Shown piece by piece: positions 1-7,422 of a stretch of DNA of 64,000 bases. A program made the position numbers and the translations under genes. This DNA comes from VFZN01 sp963709325 (GTDB taxonomy: Bacteria > Acidobacteriota > Vicinamibacteria > Vicinamibacterales > UBA2999), in assembly GCA_963709325.1 (NCBI GenBank), contig CAVPVV010000003.1, positions 1,240,001 to 1,304,000 of the forward strand. Direction: 5' to 3'. The stretch's first letter is position 1. Each line of letters opens with the position of its first letter. The notes under the pieces are model-generated. The model worked only from the letters and a program-made list of their open reading frames with translations, was not told the DNA's origin and did no database searches.

Positions 1-10
1 GTCGGCGCCG

Positions 11-640
11 GTGGTGCCGCCAATCGCGTCGGGCGTTCACGACTGGCGGCAGTCGCCGCCGACGATCGTCGGCGAATCGCTCACGCTGCGCGCTCTGCAG
101 CCGTCGGACGCCGGCTCGCTGTTGAGCCTGTTGACCGCCGCCGAGGTGGTGCGGTTTCTCTCACCTCCCCCGACCAGCCTCGAAGGCTTCGAGCGGTTCA
201 TCACCTGGGCGAACCAGAAGCGCGAAGAGGGCTCGTATGTCTGCTTCGGCGTGGTGCCGAGGGGAATGGAGCAGCCAGTAGGGGTGTTCCAGCTGCGGGC
301 CCTGGACAACACCTTTGCCAGCGCGGAATGGGGTTTTGCGCTGGGCCGGCCGTTCTGGGGAACTGGACTGTTCCTGGAAGGTGCCACCCACACGCTGGAC
401 TTCGCGTTCGGCTCCGTCGGCGTGCAGCGGCTCGAGGCGCGTTCGGCAGTCGGCAACGGCCGCGGCAACGCCGCGCTTCGCAAGATCGGGGCAGTCCACG
501 AGGCCATCCTTCGCCGCTCGTTCCGCAAGGATGGGCGGGTCCACGACCAGGTGCTCTGGTCGATCCTCGACATCGACTGGCTGGCCAGCCGCAGCGCGTC
601 GCTCGGCCTTGCTGCCGGCCACGCCGAACGCTGGCACTGA
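11..640 (+). CDS. GNAT-family N-acetyltransferase (RimJ/RimL-like)
   Basis: About 209 residues from the first GTG visible; the true start may lie upstream of the window edge. The protein has the RimJ/RimL-type GNAT layout: an N-terminal strand with ESLTLRALQPSDA, a central WGFALGRPFWGTGLFLEG segment where the acetyl-CoA pyrophosphate loop normally sits, then VQRLEARSAVGNGRGNAALRKIGAVHEA, the usual 'N..S..vl.KlGF' motif of this family. It should transfer an acetyl group from acetyl-CoA to an N-terminal or small-molecule amine in the cytoplasm; the substrate cannot be read from sequence. A strong hairpin with a T run follows the stop, so it appears to end a transcript. Confidence 0.8.
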   Translation: MVPPIASGVHDWRQSPPTIVGESLTLRALQPSDAGSLLSLLTAAEVVRFLSPPPTSLEGFERFITWANQKREEGSYVCFGVVPRGMEQPVGVFQLRALDNTFASAEWGFALGRPFWGTGLFLEGATHTLDFAFGSVGVQRLEARSAVGNGRGNAALRKIGAVHEAILRRSFRKDGRVHDQVLWSILDIDWLASRSASLGLAAGHAERWH

Positions 641-676
641 GAGGTCCTGGCCCCGCGAGGCCGCTCTGGTGCAAAC

Positions 677-722
677 GAGACCCCGGGAGGCGGCAGATGC
701 CGTCCCCGGGGTCTCTGCTTTT
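677..722 (+). terminator. Rho-independent terminator after the GNAT gene
   Basis: A long hairpin: the 11-base arm at 677-687 pairs exactly with 705-715, and an inner CGGCA/TGCCG pair (691-695 with 698-702) extends it. It is followed by TGCTTTT at 716-722. It lies between the GNAT stop and the start at 744, so it separates the two transcripts. Confidence 0.75.
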
Positions 723-731
723 CGCGGCGCA

Positions 732-737
732 TACAAT
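732..737 (+). promoter_or_regulatory. -10 box TACAAT for a leaderless start
   Basis: TACAAT ends 7 bases before the ATG at 744, so transcription would begin at the start codon itself. There is no Shine-Dalgarno sequence. No clear -35 box is visible upstream, where the terminator hairpin sits. The same arrangement recurs before the genes at 20456, 44968 and 53324. Confidence 0.5.
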
Positions 738-743
738 GTGCCC

Positions 744-1277
744 ATGGGACTCTTCGCGTACCGGCTGCTTGGCGCGGCCATCATGGACGCCGGGATGTAC
801 GAGGGCATCGAGGCCGACCGCCGGACGACGACGCAGGCGATGGCGGCGGTGATCCTTGTCAGCGTGGCGGCGGGAATCGGCGCCGGGGACTGGCTCGGTA
901 CCAGAGTCGAAACCCTCGTTGCGGTCACCGCCCTGGCGGTCATCACCTGGTCGGCGTGGGCGATGCTGGTTTTCCAGATCGGTACGAACGTTCTTCCGGA
1001 ACCCGACACCCAGGCCGACTGGGGGCAACTGCTGCGAACGACGGGATTTGCGGCCGCCCCTGGGCTGCTGCTGGTGTTCGGGCTGATTCCGAACGGCCGC
1101 GGCGCGGTGTTCGCGGTGGTGGGCGCCTGGATGTTCGCGGCGATGGTATTCGGCGTCAAGCACGCGCTCGATTATCGGCACGCCCTCCGCGCGCTGGTTG
1201 TCTGCGCGCTGGCCGCCGCGTTGTCGCTGGCGCTCGCCTTCGCCGCCAGCGCCTTGTTCGCGCGCCGGCTCGAATAA
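744..1277 (+). CDS. YIP1-family integral membrane protein
   Basis: 177 residues with about five hydrophobic segments (near residues 30-50, 55-75, 93-110, 115-135 and 145-170). A TGFAAAPGLLLVFG stretch before the third segment matches the Yip1-domain pattern seen in many bacteria. Function in bacteria is unknown; the protein should lie in the inner membrane. The ATG at 744 is chosen because a TACAAT box ends 7 bases upstream, and because the in-frame region before it is the terminator hairpin and neighbouring gene rather than protein-like sequence. It is a single-gene unit between the GNAT terminator and a hairpin at 1284. Confidence 0.7.
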   Translation: MGLFAYRLLGAAIMDAGMYEGIEADRRTTTQAMAAVILVSVAAGIGAGDWLGTRVETLVAVTALAVITWSAWAMLVFQIGTNVLPEPDTQADWGQLLRTTGFAAAPGLLLVFGLIPNGRGAVFAVVGAWMFAAMVFGVKHALDYRHALRALVVCALAAALSLALAFAASALFARRLE

Positions 1278-1283
1278 GCGCGC

Positions 1284-1317
1284 TGACATTTGCCGCCAAC
1301 GGCGGTAAATGGGGTCA
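1284..1317. repeat. REP-like hairpin
   Basis: TGACATTTGCCGCC, a 3-base loop, then GGCGGTAAAT and GGTCA form a stem with one G-T pair and a two-base bulge. It lies just after the YIP1-like gene and could act as a terminator for it. It resembles the REP-type intergenic hairpins found widely in environmental bacteria, but only one copy is present here. Confidence 0.5.
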
Positions 1318-1341
1318 CTGCCTGGTGGCGTAACCAAAATG

Positions 1342-1347
1342 TAGACT
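1342..1347 (+). promoter_or_regulatory. candidate -10 box TAGACT for the PAP2 gene
   Basis: TAGACT lies about 60 bases before the ATG at 1408, with GTAACC/AAAATG sequence upstream but no convincing -35 box. Weak, sequence-only call. Confidence 0.3.
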
Positions 1348-1407
1348 GGGTCTACCGTCCCATTCGACAACGCCGATCAACGCCGTCTCTCCCAAGGCAG
1401 ACTGCCA

Positions 1408-2217
1408 ATGTACCTGCGCGTCTCCGCGACCGTTCTCGTCGTACTCCTCTCGACCGCTCAATGGACAAGTGCTCAACTTCTTCCCGCTTCGGTCGCTGCC
1501 GATCAAGGCGTCGGCCTGCCGAAGGGTCCGCTGCCCCCATCGCCCGGCGGCGTCACGTTCACCCCGCGACCAGCACGTAATCCGTTCACCTCGCTCGGCC
1601 ACGATCTCGAGACGTTCTTCACCAGCAAGGACACGGCAATCGTGATCGGCGTCTTCGCCCCGGCGGCGGCTGTCGCTGCCACGTGGGACTCCGCGGGGAT
1701 TCGCGAGTCGCAGGAGGACTTCAGCAAGCGGGCGTTCGAGCCGGGCAACATCGGCGGCAGCTTCGCCGTGCAGGCCGGTGCCGCAGTCGGCACGTGGGCC
1801 TTCGGCGCGATGATCGGCAACGCGAAGGCCTCTGAGGTCGGCGGCGACCTGATCCGCGCGCAGCTCACCTCGCAGGTGCTGGTGCAGGGTCTCAAGCTCG
1901 TGACCCACCGTCCGCGGCCCGACGGCAGCGACAACGGCTCCTTCCCCTCCGGTCACACGGCCAGCGCGTTTGCGACCGCGACGGTTCTCGAACGGCACTT
2001 CGGTTGGAAGGCCGGCGTTCCCGCCTTCGGCTTCGCAACCTACGTCGGCCTGGCTCGCATGTCAGCCAACAAGCACAACATGAGCGACGTGATCATGGGC
2101 GCCGCGATGGGCATCGCCTCGGCACGCGCGGTTACGGTCGGCGTGGGAAGCGCGAAGTTCAGCCTCGGCGTCGCCCCGACGCAGGGCGGCGCCGCGGTCA
2201 CGTTCACCAAGCAGTAA
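1408..2217 (+). CDS. PAP2-family phosphatase, secreted or membrane-anchored
   Basis: 269 residues with an N-terminal signal sequence (about residues 1-22). All three PAP2 signature blocks are visible: KLVTHRPRP (block 1, K...RP), SFPSGHTAS (block 2, with the PSGH histidine) and ARMSANKHNMSDV (block 3, where the nucleophilic His precedes the Asp). The family removes phosphate from lipids such as undecaprenyl or phosphatidic acid diphosphates at the periplasmic face. The substrate is not determined here. The gene stands alone; a palindromic repeat follows its stop directly. Motifs make the family call firm, the substrate remains open. Confidence 0.85.
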   Translation: MYLRVSATVLVVLLSTAQWTSAQLLPASVAADQGVGLPKGPLPPSPGGVTFTPRPARNPFTSLGHDLETFFTSKDTAIVIGVFAPAAAVAATWDSAGIRESQEDFSKRAFEPGNIGGSFAVQAGAAVGTWAFGAMIGNAKASEVGGDLIRAQLTSQVLVQGLKLVTHRPRPDGSDNGSFPSGHTASAFATATVLERHFGWKAGVPAFGFATYVGLARMSANKHNMSDVIMGAAMGIASARAVTVGVGSAKFSLGVAPTQGGAAVTFTKQ

Positions 2218-2340
2218 GAGAGAAACCACGAAGGCACGAAGAACACGAAGGGAGACACGAAGCCTTTTGGGGAAGCACGCATGGCCCCCAAAGAGTTCTT
2301 CGTGCGTCCTTCGTCTTTCTTCGGGCCTTCGTGGTTTCCT
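2218..2340. repeat. CGAAGG-word palindromic element, copy 1
   Basis: A near-complete imperfect palindrome of about 120 bases. The left arm (AACCACGAAGGCACGAAG...) pairs with the right arm ending ...CTTCGGGCCTTCGTGGTTT, and the loop itself pairs (CTTTTGGGG with CCCCAAAG). It lies between two convergent genes, so it could end both transcripts. A second copy is at 4928-5058, and a short piece of one arm recurs at about 24384-24400. Confidence 0.8.
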
Positions 2341-4044
2341 TTACTCGGCGATCGTCTTCCAGTTCTTCACCAGGTGATCGGCGGTTCGCCAGGCCAGCGC
2401 CTGGATTGTGAGCGTCGGGTTTCTCGCGCCGCTCGTGCCCATCACCGATCCGCCGAGGATGCCGAGGTTCGGCACCTCGTGTGAGAATCCCCACCGGTTC
2501 ACGACGTTGGTTTCCGCGGTCTCGCCCATGCGCGTTCCGCCATAGGTGTGCGTCGATGGCGCCATCGTCCCGAGCGGATTGCGGATGACGGCCACCGCGC
2601 CGGCCGCGCGGTACCAGCGCTCCATCCGATCCTGTATGAAGTCGTTGAGCCGGCGCTCGTTGTCACGGTAATCGGCCGTGATGCGAATCACCGGAAATCC
2701 AAGCGGGTCCTTCACCTGCGGATCGAGATCGAGATAGTTGCCTTCGTACGGCAGCGTCGTCTTCTGCAAGTAGGAAACATTGACGCGATCGGCGTTCTCG
2801 CGGATGAACGCCTTCCACGCCGAGCCCCACGACGGCGCGCGGCCAAACGTTGGCATGTTGGCCGCGCCGATTGGACGACGATCCGAGTAGACCCACAGGT
2901 TGCCGCCGCCGATGAAGTCGTGCCCGCCGTGGTCGAAGTTGTCGTCCGCGAAGTCGTCCACGGCCGTCCCCTGGGCGGGAAGGCCGTACCAGGTGTTGAG
3001 ATCGAACGGGAACAGCGCCGTGACCCGCCCATCCTGAGCGTGACTTAGATAGTGACGCCCGACTTGCCCATTGTTGTTCGATAGGCCATTCGGGAACCCG
3101 CGCGACTTCGAGAGCAGCAACAGCCGGACGTTCTCGTAGGTGTAGGCCGCCAGCAACACCGCCTGCGCCGGCTGCACGAACTCCGTGCCATCGGTGACGT
3201 ACCGTACCGCGGAGACGCGTCCTCGCGGATCGACGTCGATCGCGGTCACGTGCGCGCGGGTCACCACCCGGAAGCGGCCGGTCTTCTCGGCGCGCGGAAT
3301 CGTCGTGACGGCGGTCCCGTTCTTCGCATCCACGTGGCAGCCGCCGCGGTTACAGAAGCCGTGATACATGCATGGCGAACGATCCTGGAAGGTGCGCGAG
3401 TTAATCTGCGCCGGGCCGGCGAAGGGCTTCCACCCCAGGCTGCTCGCGGCCGCGGCCATCAGATCGGTGAACCCGGTGCCTCGCAGCGGAGGCATCGGGT
3501 AATCCCGCTGGCGCGGCCCCTCGAAGACATTGCCGAGCGGGTCGAGCGTGCCCCGGACGTTGCCGGCCCGCCCGGCGACCCCGGTCTCCCACTCGACCTT
3601 ATCGTAGTAGGGCTCGAGCTCGTCGTAGCCCAACGGCCAGTCTTCGACAGTCGTCCCGGCCGGCAGCCTCGAGCGGCCGTAACGGCGGGTCGTCTCACTC
3701 ACGACACGAAAGTCCCACGGGTTGAGTCGCCAGCTCTGCGCCCAGTAGTGCAGCGTCGTGCCACCGACGCCGTTCATCATCGGATGACTGGCGGCGCGGG
3801 TCGTGGGCGTGTCGGGATTCGGGCGGTGCGTCGGCACTTCGTGGTTGGCCTTCTGCACTGCCTGCGGCCAGTTGCGGACGTTGTTCCTGATCTCGTCGGG
3901 CGCAAAATCCCGGCGCGTCAGTCTGGTGCCGGCCTCGAGACCGACCACGTCCAGGCCGGCTTCCGCGAGCGGCAGAGCGGCGATGCCTCCGGCCGCGCCG
4001 AGGCCGACAATCACCACGTCCGCCGTCTTGAGCGTCTGGGTCAT
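2341..4044 (-). CDS. GMC-family oxidoreductase, large catalytic subunit
   Basis: 567 residues. The N-terminus has a Rossmann FAD motif (VIVGLGAAGGIAALPLAEAG, residues 10-29). The middle contains CMYHGFCNRGGCHVDAKNG, a cysteine-containing stretch typical of gluconate-2-dehydrogenase-type GMC proteins. The C-terminus has STHTYGGTRMG and ARNPTLTIQALAWR, the conserved active-site His region and the FAD-closing segment. These enzymes oxidise sugar alcohols or aldose C-2 hydroxyls, passing electrons to a cytochrome or quinone; the substrate here is unknown. It overlaps the upstream subunit-3 gene by ATGA. No Tat signal is present, so it is probably exported with its Tat-bearing partner. Confidence 0.85.
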   Translation of the reverse strand: MTQTLKTADVVIVGLGAAGGIAALPLAEAGLDVVGLEAGTRLTRRDFAPDEIRNNVRNWPQAVQKANHEVPTHRPNPDTPTTRAASHPMMNGVGGTTLHYWAQSWRLNPWDFRVVSETTRRYGRSRLPAGTTVEDWPLGYDELEPYYDKVEWETGVAGRAGNVRGTLDPLGNVFEGPRQRDYPMPPLRGTGFTDLMAAAASSLGWKPFAGPAQINSRTFQDRSPCMYHGFCNRGGCHVDAKNGTAVTTIPRAEKTGRFRVVTRAHVTAIDVDPRGRVSAVRYVTDGTEFVQPAQAVLLAAYTYENVRLLLLSKSRGFPNGLSNNNGQVGRHYLSHAQDGRVTALFPFDLNTWYGLPAQGTAVDDFADDNFDHGGHDFIGGGNLWVYSDRRPIGAANMPTFGRAPSWGSAWKAFIRENADRVNVSYLQKTTLPYEGNYLDLDPQVKDPLGFPVIRITADYRDNERRLNDFIQDRMERWYRAAGAVAVIRNPLGTMAPSTHTYGGTRMGETAETNVVNRWGFSHEVPNLGILGGSVMGTSGARNPTLTIQALAWRTADHLVKNWKTIAE

Positions 4045-4694
4045 GCCTTGTTGAACCTGTCGCCGTCGTAGGCCGAGCGGCGCACCCGCGGGGGCAGCTG
4101 GCCGAGACGTTGATCGTCGGGTGTCACGGCGGTCCGTACGCCAGGGTAGCCAACCAGATCCCAGCCGATGTAGCCGCGATTGCCGCCGTAATACGGATCG
4201 CCGAAGGTCCCCTGCCAGGTGTGTGCGCGCACCATGGTGAAGAACGTGGCGGAACTGCCGTCGAATCCGGCCGATTGGGTGGCCGAACCGGCCTCGACAT
4301 CAATCAGCACCGAGTCTTGGTCCACCGCTGTCATCGATCGGAACGGCGCTCCGCGCGATTGGATGGCGTACCGCTCCAGCGCGGCCAGGCCGCTGCGATA
4401 CGATTCCCGAGAGACCGCGAGCGGGCCGGCCAGCGCGCGATCGATGTAGGTGACCGCGCCAGCTTCGACCGCGCCGGGCCCGTTGGCATCGGCCGGAATC
4501 AGCCGGGCGACAATCGCGGTTAGCAGCTCGGCTTCCTCGGCGGTGAGCGACTCGAGCGGCGCGCGAGTCGCGGCCTCGTGTCGGAGGTCGTGCCCCTCGG
4601 CAGGCGCCGAGACGTCCGCACCCGTCCGCGCCGGCACGGCGGCGCCGGCAGCCGCGGCGCCCGCCGCCTTGAGCAGGTCGCGGCGCGAGATCAT
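4041..4694 (-). CDS. Gluconate 2-dehydrogenase subunit 3-family protein (Tat-exported)
   Basis: 217 residues starting MISRRDLLKAAGAAAAGAA, a twin-arginine signal. The middle (LTAEEAELLTAIVARLIPAD) and the C-terminal YYGGNRGYIGWDLVGYPG block are hallmarks of the gluconate 2-dehydrogenase gamma subunit. This small subunit escorts the GMC large subunit through the Tat pathway and stabilises it in the periplasm. It overlaps both neighbours by four bases, so the three genes are translationally coupled. The product of the operon is best described as a periplasmic GMC dehydrogenase of unknown substrate. Confidence 0.85.
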   Translation of the reverse strand: MISRRDLLKAAGAAAAGAAVPARTGADVSAPAEGHDLRHEAATRAPLESLTAEEAELLTAIVARLIPADANGPGAVEAGAVTYIDRALAGPLAVSRESYRSGLAALERYAIQSRGAPFRSMTAVDQDSVLIDVEAGSATQSAGFDGSSATFFTMVRAHTWQGTFGDPYYGGNRGYIGWDLVGYPGVRTAVTPDDQRLGQLPPRVRRSAYDGDRFNKA

Positions 4695-4876
4695 TGCCCC
4701 ACCGGAGACTTCCCCTCGGCAATCGCCAGCGCGCCCGCGGCGACGACGTGTCGCTTAATCGACTCGAGCCGCCCGGCCTTGTCCAGGGGGTGCTTCGAAT
4801 CGAGGTCGGAGAGTGCCGCTGGCGATTGCGCGTGAGTCGACGCACAGGCCATCACGAGAACCCCGAATCGCGCCAC
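4691..4876 (-). CDS. small protein of unknown function, first gene of the GMC operon
   Basis: 61 residues with a short hydrophobic N-terminus (MARFGVLVMACASTHAQ) that could be a signal peptide or lipoprotein-like leader, then a charged stretch SDLDSKHPLDKAGRLESIKR. The stop overlaps the next ATG by four bases, which argues that it is translated. No known domain is recognised. It may be a short helper of the oxidoreductase, or only a leader ORF that couples translation to the Tat subunit. A start further inside is possible. Confidence 0.45.
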   Translation of the reverse strand: MARFGVLVMACASTHAQSPAALSDLDSKHPLDKAGRLESIKRHVVAAGALAIAEGKSPVGQ

Positions 4877-4927
4877 AGGGGCCGCATCCGGCGGAGTATA
4901 GCGGTAAACTCCGCCCCGCGTTGCTGC

Positions 4928-5058
4928 ACCGAAAGAGACGACTAAGGCGCGAAGAGTACGAAGAACGGCACGAAGCCTTTCAGGGGAAGCAGGCGTGGCC
5001 CCAAAGAGTTCTTCGTGCCGTCCTTCGTCTTCCTTCGGGCCTTCGTGGTCTCTTTTAC
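4928..5058. repeat. CGAAGG-word palindromic element, copy 2
   Basis: Same structure as the element at 2218. The right halves of the two copies are almost identical from CAAAGAGTTCTTCGTGC to TTTTACT, while the left arms have drifted. The arms pair (AAAGAGACGACTAAGGC... with ...GCCTTCGTGGTCTCTTTT). It lies upstream of the GMC operon on one side and of the gene at 5080 on the other, so the two copies bracket the operon. Confidence 0.75.
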
Positions 5059-5079
5059 TGCGGTAAACTGTTCGCCTGA

Positions 5080-5883
5080 TTGGTTCACATCGGCGCCAGT
5101 AAGTCTCAATCCACCCTCCTCGTGATCGGTCATCCCGGGCACGAGTTGAGTGTCTGGGGGTGGGTCACCTCGCTTCAACCGTACGTCTCGGTCCTGACCG
5201 ACGGGTCTGGCAGCACCGGCCATCCGCGGCTCGAGATGACTCGTGCCTCGCTGGAACGCGCGGGCGCCCGGCCCCAGTCGCCGTTCGGCGCAGTCACCGA
5301 CCACGCGATCTACACCGCGCTGCTGACGCGCGCCTACGAGCCGCTGCTCGCGGTGGCGCAGGATCTCTCGGACACGATTGTCGACAGGCGGGTCGCGCAA
5401 GTCGCCGCGGACGCGATCGAAGGCTATAACCCGACGCACGACCTGTGCGGCCTGATCGCAGGCGCTGCCGTTGACGTGGCGACGACGCGCGGCCAGAGGG
5501 CGACGGCGTTCGAGTTTGCCGTGACACGTCTTCCGAACGCGGATGCCATCCCTGCAGGTGGAAAGCGCCACGAACTGAGCGACGAGGACCTGACGGAGAA
5601 AGTCGAGCTCGCCCGCACCTACGCGAGATCGGCGGGACCTGCGCTCGAACAGGAGATAGAAACCCTCCTCGCCCGCCACGGCCGCCAGACGTTCCGGACC
5701 GAAACGCTCGTGCCGATCTCACGGATGCCGCTCGCGCAGCGTTTCGCTTGCGCGGCGCCCTACTACGAGACGCACGGCGAGCAGCGGGTACAACAGGGAA
5801 AGTACTCGGAGGTCCTGCGCCTGCACGACCACCTGGTCCCGTTCGAGCGCCGGTTGTCGGAGTGGGTGCAGGCAGCGTCGTGA
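5080..5883 (+). CDS. PIG-L-like protein (diverged), possible sugar deacetylase
   Basis: 267 residues. The beginning LLVIGHPGHELSVWGW resembles the AHPDDE zinc-binding start of PIG-L/LmbE deacetylases, but the acidic pair is replaced by Gly-His. Later features fit the same fold: VLTDGSGSTGHPRLEMTRASL and NPTHDLCGLIAG. If the metal site is really altered, the protein may not be an active deacetylase. The start is uncertain: TTG at 5080 is the longest, GTG at 5122 is just before the core. Its stop overlaps the glycosyltransferase start by GTGA, so the two act together, probably on a glycan. Confidence 0.45.
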   Translation: MVHIGASKSQSTLLVIGHPGHELSVWGWVTSLQPYVSVLTDGSGSTGHPRLEMTRASLERAGARPQSPFGAVTDHAIYTALLTRAYEPLLAVAQDLSDTIVDRRVAQVAADAIEGYNPTHDLCGLIAGAAVDVATTRGQRATAFEFAVTRLPNADAIPAGGKRHELSDEDLTEKVELARTYARSAGPALEQEIETLLARHGRQTFRTETLVPISRMPLAQRFACAAPYYETHGEQRVQQGKYSEVLRLHDHLVPFERRLSEWVQAAS

Positions 5884-6806
5884 GCAATCGCGGTCTCACG
5901 GTCCTCGTTACGAACCTGACTCTGAACGGCCGTTCCGGCACCGAGATCGTCGTCCGCAATCTCGCCCTGGCCTTGCGGGATCTCGGTCACCGCCCGATCG
6001 TGTATTCGCCCCGGCTCGGTTCCATCGCCGAGGAACTGCGATCGTCGGCCATCTGCGTCGTCGACAACCTGCACGAATCGCTGCCTCCAATCGACGTCAT
6101 TCACGGGCATCACCTGCCGGCCACGGTCACGGCGATGGCCCGCTGTCCGGACACGCCGGCCACCTTCGTCTGCCACGACTTCGTGGCCTGGTACGACAGC
6201 CCGCCTCTCTTCCCGGCGGTCCGCCGCTACGTGGCGGTTGACGAGACCGTCGCGTCACGGCTCCGCGCGGAAGGCGCGGACCCCGCGCGGATCTCCGTGG
6301 TCCTCAATCAACCGGATCTCGCGCGGTTCGCTCCGGGCCGGGAATTGTCACCCAGGCCGCGACGCGCATTGGCCTTTGCGAAGAATCACGGCCACCTCGA
6401 CGCGATCCGCCGCGCCTGCGGCGAGCGTGACATCGACCTCGACATCGCAGGATCGGCAGTCGGCCGCATCCTCGATGCACCCGAGCAGGCACTCGAGAGC
6501 GTAGACCTCGTCTTTACATCCGCGTTGTCGGCGCTCGAAGCAATGGCATGCGGGCGCGGCGTGATCATCTGCGACGGGCGCGGGCTGGCCGGATGGGTGT
6601 CGCCGGCGCGCTACGACGAGTGGCGGCCCTTGAACTTCGGTCTCGCGACACTGCGAGCGCCGGTCACCGTCGAAGGCGTCCTCGGCGAGATCGATCGCTA
6701 CTCTGTCGAGGATGCGGGGCTCGTTGCCGATCGCCTCCGATCGGAAGGCGGAGTCGGCGCACAGGCCCGCCAGGTACTCCTCGATCTACGCGGCCGCGCT
6801 CGCTGA
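5880..6806 (+). CDS. Glycosyltransferase (GT4-like, GT-B fold)
   Basis: 308 residues from the GTG that overlaps the previous stop. The N-terminal half has the GT-B donor/acceptor layout: LTLNGRSGTEIVVRNLALAL, then DVIHGHHLPATV and the segment RISVVLNQPDLARF, which matches the linker before the nucleotide-binding half. The C-terminal half carries SALSALEAMACGRGVIICD, equivalent to the EA.A.G.PV motif. It should move a sugar from a nucleotide-sugar to an unknown acceptor. Its last residues look odd compared with the frame starting at 6712, suggesting a frameshift near 6770. Confidence 0.7.
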   Translation: MSNRGLTVLVTNLTLNGRSGTEIVVRNLALALRDLGHRPIVYSPRLGSIAEELRSSAICVVDNLHESLPPIDVIHGHHLPATVTAMARCPDTPATFVCHDFVAWYDSPPLFPAVRRYVAVDETVASRLRAEGADPARISVVLNQPDLARFAPGRELSPRPRRALAFAKNHGHLDAIRRACGERDIDLDIAGSAVGRILDAPEQALESVDLVFTSALSALEAMACGRGVIICDGRGLAGWVSPARYDEWRPLNFGLATLRAPVTVEGVLGEIDRYSVEDAGLVADRLRSEGGVGAQARQVLLDLRGRAR

Positions 6807-7398
6807 CGATACGTGGCGCGAGGACATCGCGTCCAGCCGGGCGACGCTGGCGCGCTACGTTGGGGAGTGGTCGCCGCCTGGGTCACCGCCGCGCGCCTGG
6901 CTCGAAGAGCGTGCACACCTGCTCGGTGAACTTGGCGCCGGACTGATCGCCGGACGAGCTGTCGCGGATGTCGACTACGCGTTCAGTCAGCCCGCCAATG
7001 ACCGCCACGTCCAGCCAATGTCGGGTATCTCGCCCTTCGACGGCGCGTCTCGCTGGACAGATGGTGCGTCGGCTCTGTTCGTGCTGCGCGCGCCGGCCGC
7101 GGGTTCGTGGCTTCTCCGTCTCCGCCTGGTGCCCTTTCTGCACCCGTTGCACAGATCTCAGCGGGTTGGGCTCGAGGTGAATGGCCTCACGCTGGCGGAA
7201 CGAACCTTCGAAGGCGATGAGCCCGGAGATCCCGTCGCCGTCTTCGCGACGATTCCCGCGGATCGTGTACCCGACGACGGCCTGCTCTGGATCCGGCTGA
7301 CGCTTCCCGATGCTGTCGTCCCCGCGGCCCTCGGAATCAACGAAGACCCACGCAAGCTGGCCGTGTCGCTCATCGACCTTCGCGTCACGCCGGCGTGA
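6712..7398 (+). CDS. protein of unknown function, overlapping or fused to the glycosyltransferase
   Basis: Up to 228 residues; the first ATG lies 95 bases inside the glycosyltransferase. The early part (RYSSIYAAALADDTW, then RATLARYVGEW) looks like the helical tail expected at the C-terminus of a glycosyltransferase. The rest forms a beta-rich domain ending in the pattern VVPAALGINEDPRKLAVSLIDLRV, which resembles the carbohydrate-type end domain attached to some glycosyltransferases. The simplest reading is one longer enzyme split by a frameshift near 6770. The alternative is a separate downstream gene with its own start after 6806. It faces the dehydrogenase gene convergently. Confidence 0.5.
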   Translation: MRGSLPIASDRKAESAHRPARYSSIYAAALADDTWREDIASSRATLARYVGEWSPPGSPPRAWLEERAHLLGELGAGLIAGRAVADVDYAFSQPANDRHVQPMSGISPFDGASRWTDGASALFVLRAPAAGSWLLRLRLVPFLHPLHRSQRVGLEVNGLTLAERTFEGDEPGDPVAVFATIPADRVPDDGLLWIRLTLPDAVVPAALGINEDPRKLAVSLIDLRVTPA

Positions 7399-7422
7399 AG
7401 CCGGCGCCGGTTAGCGCGCGAT

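Noticed and set aside
315..743. 143-codon N-terminal extension of the YIP1-like frame
   Set aside because: It overlaps the GNAT gene and its terminator; the -10 box places the start at 744.
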